Assembly: GCA_041640815.1 (NCBI GenBank)
Contig: JBEPZO010000010.1
Span: 1 to 55,592, forward strand
Length of the DNA: 55,592 nt
Source: JANWZL01 sp041640815
Lineage (GTDB): Bacteria > Pseudomonadota > Gammaproteobacteria > Burkholderiales > Thiobacillaceae
Direction of reading: 5' to 3'
Below the pieces are notes generated by a model. It was not told the origin of the DNA. It saw only the letters and a program-made list of their open reading frames with translations, and did not search any database. Position 1 is the first letter of the stretch, and every line of letters starts with the position of its first letter. Positions 45,495-55,592 of the stretch are shown in pieces. The position numbers and the translations under genes are program-made.

Positions 45495-46688
45495 TCAGAC
45501 CGCCGCGGCCACCGCTGGAGGGATGCGCTCGATCAGGCGCGGATCGAAGGGTTTGGGCAAGATGTAGTTGCGCCCAAACGTCAGCCGCTCGACCCCATAG
45601 GCCTCGAGCACCGCTCGCGGTACCGGCTCGCGGGCTAGCTCGGCCAGGGCCCGCGCGGCCGCCACCAGCATGGGTTTGGTGATCCGGCGCGCGCGCGCAT
45701 CCAACGCCCCGCGGAAGATAAAGGGGAAGCCCAGCACGTTGTTGACCTGGTTCGGGTAGTCCGAGCGCCCGGTGGCCATGATGAGGTCGGATCGGGCGGC
45801 GAGGGCCTGCGCGGGCAAGATTTCCGGGTCCGGATTGGCCAAGGCGAACACCACCGGTCGCTCGGCCATGGCGCTGACCATGGCCGGCGTGACTAAGTTC
45901 GGCCCCGATACACCGACGAAGACATCCGCCCCCCGCATGGCCTCCTCTAGCGTGCGCAGCTCGGTGTGTTTGGCGAAGGCCAGCTTGTAAGGGTTGAGGT
46001 CGCTGCGGCCGGCATGGACCACCCCCCGGCTATCGACCAAGGTGATGTGCTCGCGCGGTACCCCCATCTCCACCAAGAGGTTCATGGAGGCGATGCCCGC
46101 GGCGCCAGCGCCCAGGCACACGATCTGCACCTCCTCGAGGCGCTTGTCCTGAATGTGCACCGCATTGATCAGGCCAGCGCAAATGATCACCGCCGTGCCA
46201 TGCTGGTCGTCGTGGAAGACAGGGATATCCAACGCCTCGGTGAGCCGACGCTCGATCTCGAAGCAATGCGGCGCGGCGATGTCCTCCAGATTGATGCCGC
46301 CAAAGGTCGGCGAGATGTTGATCACCGTGCGGACGAACTCATCGATCGAAGCCGCCTGAATTTCGATGTCGAACACGTCGATGTTGGCAAACCGCTTGAA
46401 CAGCACGGCCTTGCCTTCCATCACTGGCTTGGCGGCCAAGGGCCCGAGGTTACCCAATCCCAAAATGGCGCTGCCATCGGTCACCACCGCCACCAGATTG
46501 CCCTTGCCGGTGTAGCGATAGGCCAGCTCCGGGTCACGGGCGATCTCGCGCACCGGCTCGGCCACACCCGGCGTGTAGGCGAGCGATAGGTCGGCCTGCG
46601 TGGCACAGGGTTTCGATGGCTCGACCGCAAGCTTTCCTGGTCGAGGCTGGGCATGATAGGCAAGGGCACGTGCTTTGAGATCGCTCAT
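45495..46688 (-). CDS. maeB: Malic enzyme, single-domain form
   Basis: Decarboxylates malate to pyruvate, reducing NAD(P). The product has 397 residues from the ATG at 46688, the start that gives the usual beginning (SDLKARALAYHAQPRPGKLAVEPSKP). Motifs include LAYTPGVAEPVREIA, the substrate-binding FGGINLEDIAAPHCFEIE, DDQHGTAVI and the GAGAAGIA dinucleotide motif. It lacks the phosphotransacetylase-like domain of the large enterobacterial MaeB. An in-frame ATG 27 nt upstream is an alternative. Confidence 0.9.
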   Translation of the reverse strand: MSDLKARALAYHAQPRPGKLAVEPSKPCATQADLSLAYTPGVAEPVREIARDPELAYRYTGKGNLVAVVTDGSAILGLGNLGPLAAKPVMEGKAVLFKRFANIDVFDIEIQAASIDEFVRTVINISPTFGGINLEDIAAPHCFEIERRLTEALDIPVFHDDQHGTAVIICAGLINAVHIQDKRLEEVQIVCLGAGAAGIASMNLLVEMGVPREHITLVDSRGVVHAGRSDLNPYKLAFAKHTELRTLEEAMRGADVFVGVSGPNLVTPAMVSAMAERPVVFALANPDPEILPAQALAARSDLIMATGRSDYPNQVNNVLGFPFIFRGALDARARRITKPMLVAAARALAELAREPVPRAVLEAYGVERLTFGRNYILPKPFDPRLIERIPPAVAAAV

Positions 46689-46771
46689 CGTCGGCGTGAA
46701 GGTGGTCAACCTCATTTAGAATAACACTCAGTTTTCTATCCCAGATTCCAGTACGCTCACACCCTAGCACC

Positions 46772-49441
<2,670 letters not shown>

Positions 49442-49460
49442 CCGAGCGAGGAGGCTTGAT

Positions 49461-50174
49461 ATGTTCAAGATGGCCTGGAGACCACTGACCCTGATCCTCA
49501 CCTTAGCCCTGCTAGCCGGTCAGGCCCGGGCGCAACAGCTCCCGGTCAACCCCTGGATGCAATATCTACCACCGCCGCCGACCTACGGTGTGCCGTTCTT
49601 CATCCCGATGCTCGTGCCGCAACCCAAACCGCAAAAGCCATACACCATGCGACGCATCATCAGCCAGCAGGAGAAGGTGCAGATGATGCAGATGATGCTG
49701 CCGCTGATGACCTTTTTCCTGCGCATGGACATGGCCGATGCCATGAACTATTTCGCGCGCAAGTACAAGGCCAAGCCCGGCTTGAGCTTCGACGATGTGC
49801 GCGACTCGCTGTTTTTGCGCGCCAATCAGTTGAATTTCAAAAAGGTCGGTGAAAACCTGATGTGGAAGGACTTCCAGGCCGTGCTCGGCGACATGGAAGC
49901 GCCGCGCATCGAGGTCTACTCCTTTTGCGACATCAAGGTCGGGCGTGACCTGCTAAGGATTTCTCCCGAATTCATCGTCTTCTTGCCCTGCCGCATCGCG
50001 ATCATGGAAGATGCCAACAAGGACATCTGGGTGTTGATGCTCGACTGGAATCTGGATTGGGTGGCGGGTTACGAGCGCCAGCTCGGCATCACGGACGAGC
50101 TATGGAAGGGAGCGATGGAGATCAACCGCAAGATGGACGAGATCATGCGCGCTGCGGCGGAGGGCGAGCTCTGA
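49461..50174 (+). CDS. Exported DUF302-like protein, function unknown
   Basis: A 237-residue exported protein. The signal peptide MFKMAWRPLTLILTLALLAGQARA would leave a Pro/Tyr-rich linker, then an amphipathic stretch with MQMMQMMLPLMTFF-like Met-rich residues, and a C-terminal domain related to DUF302: Cys156 in EVYSFCD and Cys177 in FLPCRIAIMED. The 20-residue Cys spacing and the PCRI motif match the protein encoded at 50395. The start has GAGGAGG upstream. It is 19 nt after acnA and may be cotranscribed with it. No metal site or catalytic residue is evident. Confidence 0.8.
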   Translation: MFKMAWRPLTLILTLALLAGQARAQQLPVNPWMQYLPPPPTYGVPFFIPMLVPQPKPQKPYTMRRIISQQEKVQMMQMMLPLMTFFLRMDMADAMNYFARKYKAKPGLSFDDVRDSLFLRANQLNFKKVGENLMWKDFQAVLGDMEAPRIEVYSFCDIKVGRDLLRISPEFIVFLPCRIAIMEDANKDIWVLMLDWNLDWVAGYERQLGITDELWKGAMEINRKMDEIMRAAAEGEL

Positions 50175-50332
50175 ACGATGTCGAGCGAGGGAATTGCAGG
50201 ATAAACGGCTGCACAGGCGCATTGCGGCGTGGCGTGGTGTTGGCGCCGGCCGCTTACTGCAGCTCGCCGCGCTCGGCAGCGTTTACCTAGGGGGTGGCCC
50301 GTTGGCGTGGAATAACTGAGCTAAATGCTTGG

Positions 50333-50361
50333 TTGTAAAGCATATCATCAGACACTAATAT
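50333..50361 (+). promoter_or_regulatory. Candidate promoter for the DUF302-octaheme operon
   Basis: TTGTAA (50333-50338) and TAATAT (50356-50361) are 17 bp apart, each 4 of 6 with the consensus. A strong ribosome site AGGAGGAG (50381-50388) lies before the ATG at 50395. The 220-bp gap after the preceding gene contains no other structure. An FNR-like palindrome is not visible. Confidence 0.5.
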
Positions 50362-50394
50362 GCACACTGCATTATTCATGAGGAGGAGTAGATT

Positions 50395-50952
50395 ATGTTA
50401 AAAGCGCTCATCGGCTTTATCGCCGGCGTGCTCGCTACGGCCGTCGGTGGCTATCTCGCCATGCCACGCCTGATGTTCAACGAAGTACAAAGCCCTTTTG
50501 GTTTTGAGGAGACCATCGCCCGCATCCAGCACAACATCGTCGATAACCCGGATCTGAAGGCCAAAGGTTGGTCCCTCTCGGGATTGCGCAACCCCGCCAG
50601 GGCAATCCAGGCCGACGGAGGCAATGTCCTACCGGTGCAGATGATCGAGGCCTGCAGCACCAAGTACTCGAAGCCCATCCTCAAGGATGACACGGTGCGC
50701 TTCCTCTCCATCCTCATGCCTTGCAAGATCTCCGTCTACAAAAAGAATGATGGCAAGGTCTACATCGGCACGATGAATGCCGGCCTGATGGGCAAGATGT
50801 TTGGTCCGACGGTAGCCGAGATCATGTCTCAGGTAGCTGAAGACCAAAAGCTTTTCCTTGTCATGGACCCCAGCAAGCCGGCGCCACAGATCATCCTGCC
50901 TAAGGCCGAGGGCGCGACGGGCGGAGCTGGAGGTGGTGGAGGGGGCTGTTGA
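50395..50952 (+). CDS. DUF302 protein with N-terminal membrane anchor
   Basis: A 185-residue protein of the DUF302 family. An N-terminal hydrophobic stretch (LKALIGFIAGVLATAVGGYLA) is probably a membrane anchor. The conserved cysteines are Cys87 (MIEACSTKY) and Cys110 (LMPCKISVYKK), 22 residues apart, followed by the conserved NAGLMGKMFG block. The C-terminus is Gly-rich and ends in GGGGGGC with a terminal cysteine. It precedes the octaheme cytochrome gene by 39 bp. DUF302 members occur near sulfur-oxidation genes, but their function is unknown. Confidence 0.82.
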   Translation: MLKALIGFIAGVLATAVGGYLAMPRLMFNEVQSPFGFEETIARIQHNIVDNPDLKAKGWSLSGLRNPARAIQADGGNVLPVQMIEACSTKYSKPILKDDTVRFLSILMPCKISVYKKNDGKVYIGTMNAGLMGKMFGPTVAEIMSQVAEDQKLFLVMDPSKPAPQIILPKAEGATGGAGGGGGGC

Positions 50953-50991
50953 GACCGTACGCCTAATACTAACGAGCCCGAGGAGTCAGCC

Positions 50992-52677
50992 ATGTTGCCG
51001 AGTCGATCCATGCGTAGGCATAAGTTGGCAGCGTTCGCCCTACTTGCACTCGTAACCGCTCACGCTGGGGCCGAAACGGCCCCCTCCACGCCCAAGATGG
51101 GGCCTACGGCGGCGGGCGCCACCGCTACCGACGGCACCAAGGGGGGGGACAAAGGCGCTGCTGCCGCCTCGACCGCTGATCACAGCAAATTCAAGGAGCT
51201 GGACCGCCCGTTTGCCACCGGCCCAGAGGTGACCAAGGCCTGCCTGCTCTGCCACACCGAGGCGGCGAAACAAGTCCACAAGAGCAAGCACTGGACGTGG
51301 GAGTTCCTCAACCCGCAGACCCAGCAAAGGCTGGGCAAGAAGCATGTGATCAACAACTTCTGCACGGCGGTGCCCTCTAACTACGAGTTCTGCACCGCCT
51401 GCCATGTCGGCTACGGTTGGAAGGACCAAAACTTCGACTTCACCTCGGAGGCCAATGTCGACTGTCTGGTCTGTCACGACACCACCGGCACCTATCGCAA
51501 GCTGCCCGGTTGGGCGGGCCACCCACCCTACAAGGACACTGAATATCCACCGCATTCGGGCAAGATCGTCAAGGCGGTGGACCTGAAGAAGGTGGCTCAG
51601 AGCGTCGGCAAGACGAGCCGCCGGACCTGCGGCGCCTGCCACTTCTACGGCGGCGGTGGCGATGCCGTCAAGCATGGCGACCTCGATAGCTCCCTCACCA
51701 TGCCGAGCAGGCACCTCGATGTGCACATGGACAAGGATGGCTTGAATTTCTCCTGCGGCACCTGTCACTTGACCACCGGCCACGAGGTGCCCGGCAGCCG
51801 CTATACGCCGACGGCAGCCCCCAAGGGTCAGCTCATCCGCGGCAGCAAAGCGGCGAACGCCAATCCAGCGAGCTGCCAGGCCTGCCATGGCGATACACCG
51901 CACGACACGACCAGGCTCAACACGCATGCGCGCAAGATCGCCTGCCAGACCTGTCACATTCCCGAATTCGCCCGCGGCGGCAAAGCAACCAAGATGTGGT
52001 GGGACTGGTCGACCGCCGGCAAGCTGGACAAAGACGGTAAGCCCTTCAAGGTGAAGGACAGCGCCGGCCACGACGCCTACGACAGCAAGAAAGGGGACTT
52101 CAAGTACGAGACCAATGTCATCCCCGAATACATCTGGTTCAACGGCAAGGTCAACTACACCCTGCGTGAAACCAAGCTAGACCCGAGCAAGGTCGTCAAG
52201 ATCAACAGCTTCGAAGGCAGCCCCACCGACGGCAAGTCGAAAATCTGGCCGATCAAGGTGTTCCGCGGCAAGCAACCCTACGATGTCGGCAACAACATGT
52301 TGGTGGTCTTCCACACCTTCGGCAAAGACGATGCCGCGTTCTGGTCCAATTTCAACTGGGACAAGGCCATTGAGTACGGGATGCGCGAGATCGGCGCCGA
52401 ATACAGCGGCAAATTCGCTTTCGTCTCGACCGAGATGTCCTGGCCCATCACGCACATGGTGGCCCCCAAGGAGGATGCGCTCACCTGTGCCCAATGCCAT
52501 GCGCCGGCTGTCGGCGTTGGCCGCCTCGACAAAGTGCCCGGCATCTACATGCCTGGCCGCCACGCGAACAAAATGCTTGACACCGTTGGCTGGGGGCTCG
52601 CCGGCCTAGCGCTGCTCGGTGTAGTCGTACACGGTGGCATCCGCATCTACATCGCCCGCAAAGGAGCAGAGAAATGA
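50992..52677 (+). CDS. Octaheme c-type cytochrome, tetrathionate reductase family
   Basis: Exported multiheme protein of 561 residues. Eight CXXCH motifs are at residues 84-88, 134-138, 158-162, 213-217, 255-259, 295-299, 318-322 and 499-503. The block NNFCTAVPSNYEFCTACHVGYGW resembles that of octaheme tetrathionate reductase (Otr). A signal peptide (HKLAAFALLALVTAHAGAE) and a C-terminal membrane helix at about 531-552 are present, so it is anchored in the inner membrane facing the periplasm. The true substrate could be tetrathionate, nitrite, hydroxylamine or another compound. GAGGAG lies 6 nt before the ATG. Confidence 0.9.
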   Translation: MLPSRSMRRHKLAAFALLALVTAHAGAETAPSTPKMGPTAAGATATDGTKGGDKGAAAASTADHSKFKELDRPFATGPEVTKACLLCHTEAAKQVHKSKHWTWEFLNPQTQQRLGKKHVINNFCTAVPSNYEFCTACHVGYGWKDQNFDFTSEANVDCLVCHDTTGTYRKLPGWAGHPPYKDTEYPPHSGKIVKAVDLKKVAQSVGKTSRRTCGACHFYGGGGDAVKHGDLDSSLTMPSRHLDVHMDKDGLNFSCGTCHLTTGHEVPGSRYTPTAAPKGQLIRGSKAANANPASCQACHGDTPHDTTRLNTHARKIACQTCHIPEFARGGKATKMWWDWSTAGKLDKDGKPFKVKDSAGHDAYDSKKGDFKYETNVIPEYIWFNGKVNYTLRETKLDPSKVVKINSFEGSPTDGKSKIWPIKVFRGKQPYDVGNNMLVVFHTFGKDDAAFWSNFNWDKAIEYGMREIGAEYSGKFAFVSTEMSWPITHMVAPKEDALTCAQCHAPAVGVGRLDKVPGIYMPGRHANKMLDTVGWGLAGLALLGVVVHGGIRIYIARKGAEK

Positions 52678-53276
52678 GCGAAAAGATCTACGTCTTCAAG
52701 CGTTTTGAGCGCTTCTGGCACTGGTCGCAGGCCGGGCTGATCATCTTCCTGCTGCTCACCGGCTTCGAAATCCACGGCAGCTACCGGCTATTCGGCTTCG
52801 AAAAGGCCGTGAATTACCATACGACTGCGGCCTGGACGCTGGTAGGCCTATGGGTGTTTGCCATTTTCTGGCATTTCACCACCGGCGAGTGGAAGCAGTA
52901 CATCCCCACCCTGCAGAAGGTCGATGCCATGATCAAGTACTACACCTATGGCATCTTCACCAATGCCCCCCACCCCTTTAAGCCTACGACGCTGCGAAAA
53001 CACAACCCCCTGCAGCGGTTGGCCTACCTCGTGGTAATGGTGTTCATCGGGCCGCTGATCTGGTTCACCGGTTGGTTCTACATCTTCTACGACAAGTGGG
53101 AGGCTTGGGGCTGGGACCGCTTCCTCTCCCTGGAATGGGTCGCCTTCTTTCATACCCTGGCCGCTTTCCTGATGCTCGCGTTCCTGATCGTGCATGTTTA
53201 TCTCACTACCACCGGTCCCACCTTAACCTCACACATCAAAGCCATGATCACTGGCTGGGAGGAGGTTCACGACTAG
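52674..53276 (+). CDS. Membrane cytochrome b, quinone-linked
   Basis: Di-heme-type cytochrome b of 200 residues with four membrane segments (about 18-36, 52-68, 116-136, 156-178). Histidines expected to bind heme are His16, His49, His67, His160 and His174. The family includes thiosulfate reductase and formate dehydrogenase gamma subunits. It overlaps the octaheme gene by 4 nt (ATGA), so the two products are almost certainly a complex. It would pass electrons between the quinone pool and the octaheme protein. Confidence 0.88.
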   Translation: MSEKIYVFKRFERFWHWSQAGLIIFLLLTGFEIHGSYRLFGFEKAVNYHTTAAWTLVGLWVFAIFWHFTTGEWKQYIPTLQKVDAMIKYYTYGIFTNAPHPFKPTTLRKHNPLQRLAYLVVMVFIGPLIWFTGWFYIFYDKWEAWGWDRFLSLEWVAFFHTLAAFLMLAFLIVHVYLTTTGPTLTSHIKAMITGWEEVHD

Positions 53277-53453
53277 CTTTGCTACTCAACCTACTCAGAA
53301 TTCTGACCCGCGATATATCGAAACCGCGGTTTTGGGAAGTGTGGCGAGTTTTGTCAAGAATAATAGGCTGCCAGTCGTCACCGCGCGAAAATGTTTTGCC
53401 CACAACATAGACTAATGGCAGAGCTACTGCCCTCGACACCACTGAGTGGGACG
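53277..53453. other. Convergent gap with three perfect palindromes
   Basis: 177 bp between the cytochrome b stop and the convergent TlpA-like gene stop. TCAGAATTCTGA (53295-53306), CGATATATCG (53311-53320) and AAACCGCGGTTT (53321-53332) are perfect palindromes within 38 bp. No coding frame or standard terminator was seen here. Confidence 0.75.
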
Positions 53454-54302
53454 TCATCGACCTGAACGGAGAATCACATCGCGCAAGAAAGGGTCCAGTT
53501 CAGACCACCTAGCCACCGGTCCAGCGTGCGCGAAGACCACCACACCGTGCTTATCCAGGATGTAGGTGGTAGGGAAAAAACGCGCCAGCTCACGGTCGCG
53601 GATGCTGCCACCGCCGACGAGACGGAAGCTGCCCTCTCGCTCGGCCGTCGGCCCACCGTGGTAGAGGGGCAGGCTGAGCTTGTGTTGTCGCAGCCACTGG
53701 CGAGATTGCTGAAATGGCTCTCGCACGCTGATCAGAACGAAGCGGAGGTCGTCTGAGCCCCGCCAACCGGCGTAGAGCCGCTGCATGTCTGGCAGTTCCT
53801 TGATGCAATGCGGACACCAAGAGCCCCAAAAATGCACGACCACCACCTTGCCGCGGTAATCCGAAAGCGAGCGTGCCCGACCGGTTGCATCGGTCAGGCT
53901 CAGATCAGGAAAGCGCTGCCCCCTCTTGACGCCAACCGGCGCCCGCGCCGCTTCCGATTTGGTCGCATAGGGCCCCCACAAGCGGGACCAGCCCCGGGCG
54001 TCGAAGACCACGGCGTGATCCACGGCATAGGGGACACAGCGTTGCTCGGTGTGACGCTGGCAGTCTTTTAGCGCCTCCGCCAGCGCCATGTCCGTGCTGG
54101 GCATCGCCGCCCGCCAGGCCCAGCTACCACCCGGGGCAATGACGAAGGCACGCGGGCTTGGCGCGGCGAGGAATTCAGCGTAAGCCGACCGCCCACGCGC
54201 ATCGAGATGCGGGACGGCACCGACATCGTCGAGGGTCGCAGCACCGCTTAAGCTTGCCGTCAACCATGCCGCGAGCGCCATGCCCAAATGAAACGCTTTC
54301 AT
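53454..54302 (-). CDS. Exported thioredoxin-like protein with extra N-terminal domain
   Basis: TlpA/ResA-like disulfide protein of 282 residues from the ATG at 54302, which is preceded by GGGAGG at 6-8 nt. A signal peptide (KAFHLGMALAAWLTASLSGA) leads to a domain of about 90 residues with Cys81 and Cys89 that I do not recognise, then a thioredoxin-fold domain with the active site Cys163-Pro-His-Cys166 (FWGSWCPHCIKE). CPHC is more like DsbA than the usual TlpA CxPC pair. It is convergent with the octaheme operon and could reduce apocytochrome c or service a cysteine-rich partner, which is an inference. Confidence 0.85.
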   Translation of the reverse strand: MKAFHLGMALAAWLTASLSGAATLDDVGAVPHLDARGRSAYAEFLAAPSPRAFVIAPGGSWAWRAAMPSTDMALAEALKDCQRHTEQRCVPYAVDHAVVFDARGWSRLWGPYATKSEAARAPVGVKRGQRFPDLSLTDATGRARSLSDYRGKVVVVHFWGSWCPHCIKELPDMQRLYAGWRGSDDLRFVLISVREPFQQSRQWLRQHKLSLPLYHGGPTAEREGSFRLVGGGSIRDRELARFFPTTYILDKHGVVVFAHAGPVARWSELDPFLRDVILRSGR

Positions 54303-54420
54303 CTGCCTTCCTCCCAACAGCGGGTCGGCCGGCTGACGAATGAGCCCCCTCGCGCCGGCCAACTCCCGCCGAACTGGTTTCGCTATTGCCAGCATACGCT
54401 AATTGCCACTGGACAGCCGT

Positions 54421-54448
54421 TTACACCACCTCGGCCTCGATCACGTTT
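54421..54448. repeat. 28-bp duplication of the clpB 3' end, downstream copy
   Basis: These 28 bp repeat 54561-54588 with one mismatch (position 54440 G against 54580 A). The original copy contains the clpB stop and its last codons (NVIEAEVV). The two copies lie 140 bp apart in the same direction and enclose 112 bp that include two hairpins. The arrangement looks like an integration or duplication event at the end of clpB. Confidence 0.85.
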
Positions 54449-54458
54449 GGGCTGCGGC

Positions 54459-54497
54459 CGCCCGCTTGCGCGGGCTTAACCTGCCTCGCGGCAGGTT
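54459..54497. repeat. Pair of hairpins after clpB
   Basis: Two palindromes are adjacent: GCCCGC-TTGC-GCGGGC (54459-54475) and TAACCTGCC-TCGC-GGCAGGTTA (54476-54497). The second is a perfect 9-bp stem with a 4-nt loop. Read from clpB they occur about 64 nt after the stop. They could act as a processing or termination structure, but there is no T-run, so a REP-like element is equally possible. Confidence 0.6.
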
Positions 54498-54560
54498 AGC
54501 CTTCGCCGAAACTCGTTCGTGTGCATCCGCTTCTCGTCTTCCGCACACTCGTCACTGCGC

Positions 54561-55592
54561 TTACACCACCTCGGCCTCAATCACGTTTTCAAACACGAAG
54601 CGGCCGTTTTCTACATCGACGCGGATGACGTCCTTCGGACCGAAGCGGCCGGCGAGGATCTCCTTGGCCAAGGGGTTTTCGATCTCGCTCTGAATGGCGC
54701 GTTTCAGCGGCCGGGCGCCATAGACCGGATCGTAACCCGCCTTGGCCAGCTCGGCGATGGCGGCGTCGCTCACTTCCAGCTTCATTTGCATCTGGGCCAG
54801 ACGGTTCTCCAAATGCTTGAGCTGTATCCGGGCGATGTTCGCAATGTGCTGCTCATCCAGGGCGTGGAAGACGACCACCTCATCGATGCGGTTGATGAAC
54901 TCCGGCCGGAAATAGTTCTTCACCTCGGCCATCACGGCGAGCTTGATCACCTGATAGTCATCCCCTGACATGGCCTGGATCATCTGCGAGCCCAGGTTGC
55001 TCGTCATGACGATGACCGTGTTGCGGAAATCCACGGTGCGGCCTTGGCCGTCGGTGAGGCGACCGTCGTCCAGCACCTGTAGCAAGACGTTGAACACGTC
55101 TGGATGCGCCTTCTCGACCTCGTCGAGGAGGATCACACTGTAGGGTTTGCGTCGCACCGCTTCCGTCAGGTATCCCCCCTCCTCATAGCCGACGTAGCCC
55201 GGCGGGGCGCCGATCAAACGCGCCACGGAGTGCTTCTCCATGAATTCGCTCATGTCCAGGCGCACCATGTGCTCCTCGGAATCGAACAAGAACTCTGCGA
55301 GCGCCTTGCATAGCTCGGTCTTGCCCACACCCGTGGGCCCGAGGAACAAGAATGAGCCATAGGGACGGTTGGGGTCGCTCAGACCGGCACGAGACCGCCG
55401 GATGGCATCCGAGACGACGCGAACCGCCTCGTCCTGACCGACCACGCGCTGGTGCAGCCGCTCTTCCATGTGCAGCAGTTTGTCGCGCTCGCCTTGCATG
55501 AGTTTGGCTACGGGGATGCCCGTGGCGCGGGAGACGACCTCTGCGATCTCTTCCGCCCCGACTTCCTTGCGCAACAGCTTGAATTCACGCTT
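54561..55592 (-). CDS. clpB: ATP-dependent disaggregase ClpB, C-terminal part
   Basis: Hsp104/ClpB chaperone that rescues aggregates with DnaK. Only the last 343 residues are in the window; the 5' part lies beyond the right edge. The second AAA+ domain is complete: Walker A GPTGVGKTE, Walker B ILLDEVEKAH, the pore loop GYVGYEEGG and the sensor-2 region of the Clp type (DPVYGARPLKRAIQ). The tail ENVIEAEVV is encoded twice, once here and once 140 bp downstream in a non-coding duplicate. No frameshift was seen in this part. Confidence 0.96.
   Translation of the reverse strand, partial: KREFKLLRKEVGAEEIAEVVSRATGIPVAKLMQGERDKLLHMEERLHQRVVGQDEAVRVVSDAIRRSRAGLSDPNRPYGSFLFLGPTGVGKTELCKALAEFLFDSEEHMVRLDMSEFMEKHSVARLIGAPPGYVGYEEGGYLTEAVRRKPYSVILLDEVEKAHPDVFNVLLQVLDDGRLTDGQGRTVDFRNTVIVMTSNLGSQMIQAMSGDDYQVIKLAVMAEVKNYFRPEFINRIDEVVVFHALDEQHIANIARIQLKHLENRLAQMQMKLEVSDAAIAELAKAGYDPVYGARPLKRAIQSEIENPLAKEILAGRFGPKDVIRVDVENGRFVFENVIEAEVV

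Noticed and set aside
50175..50394. FNR or other palindromic operator before the DUF302 gene
   Set aside because: The TTGTAAAG-ATCATCA region does not match the TTGAT-N4-ATCAA pattern well enough.
51040..52071. Minus-strand frame of 343 codons in the octaheme gene
   Set aside because: It is antisense to a gene with all eight CXXCH motifs intact and contains no recognisable domain.

Overview
The window is a compact, GC-rich stretch of a betaproteobacterial chromosome. The main evidence is the gene order ndk-rlmN-pilW-rodZ-ispG-...-hisS-yfgM-bamB-der-...-hfq, the accA-tilS pair, the sdhCDAB-sdhE-gltA-sucA block and the H-NS type. An octaheme cytrochrome c of the tetrathionate-reductase family, with a cytochrome b partner and two DUF302-type proteins, suggests a sulfur-metabolising, possibly autotrophic organism. 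The genus cannot be fixed from the sequence. No rRNA, CRISPR array, prophage or intact insertion sequence was seen.

Layout. (1) 1-15.7 kb, minus strand: the conserved ndk-to-hfq backbone, covering nucleotide balance, 23S rRNA/tRNA modification, type IV pilus pilotin, RodZ, isoprenoid IspG, HisS, outer-membrane assembly (YfgM, BamB), ribosome GTPase Der and Hfq. It has two foreign blocks: hisC-hisB-hisH-hisA between ispG and hisS, and an unrecognised gene plus a PhoD-like phosphatase between der and hfq. An 81-bp tandem repeat follows hfq. (2) 16.2-22.8 kb: SPOR protein, tilS, accA, a Bcp/PrxQ peroxiredoxin, the RoxA-type ribosomal oxygenase and a BT1-like MFS protein. (3) 23-27.7 kb: the rnr-rlmB-hpt-mtip cluster, in which the last two genes form a purine/methylthio-nucleoside salvage pair, and a tRNA-Leu(CAG) with its own promoter and terminator. 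(4) 28-36.5 kb: nucleotide-sugar supply genes rfbBACD, manC and galE, with a duplicated SagB-like nitroreductase, interrupted by a VapBC toxin-antitoxin module. (5) 36.5-37.9 kb: a low-GC H-NS gene and a non-coding stretch with a small inverted-repeat-bounded element and a second diverged copy. (6) 37.9-49.4 kb: TCA-cycle block maeB-sdhCDAB-sdhE-gltA-sucA on the minus strand, with acnA divergent; sucB and lpd are absent next to sucA. (7) 49.4-54.3 kb: secreted DUF302-like protein, DUF302 protein, octaheme cytochrome, cytochrome b, and a convergent TlpA-like thioredoxin. (8) 54.4 kb to the end: the 3' part of clpB, whose last 28 bp are duplicated 140 bp downstream.

How the genes work together. 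The backbone is translation-coupled housekeeping, with many 1-4 nt stop/start overlaps, several on GTG or TTG starts. The TCA block covers malate decarboxylation, citrate synthesis, aconitase, 2-oxoglutarate E1 and succinate oxidation into the quinone pool. The 49-53 kb operon looks like a membrane-linked periplasmic electron-transfer module. Its cytochrome b and C-terminally anchored octaheme cytochrome could connect quinone and a sulfur or nitrogen compound, and the DUF302 pair with a conserved cysteine pair is the least understood part. The best candidates for something undescribed are this DUF302/octaheme module, the relocated hisCBHA block, the small mobile-like elements at 37.4 kb and 54.4 kb, and a row of three perfect palindromes after the cytochrome b gene.
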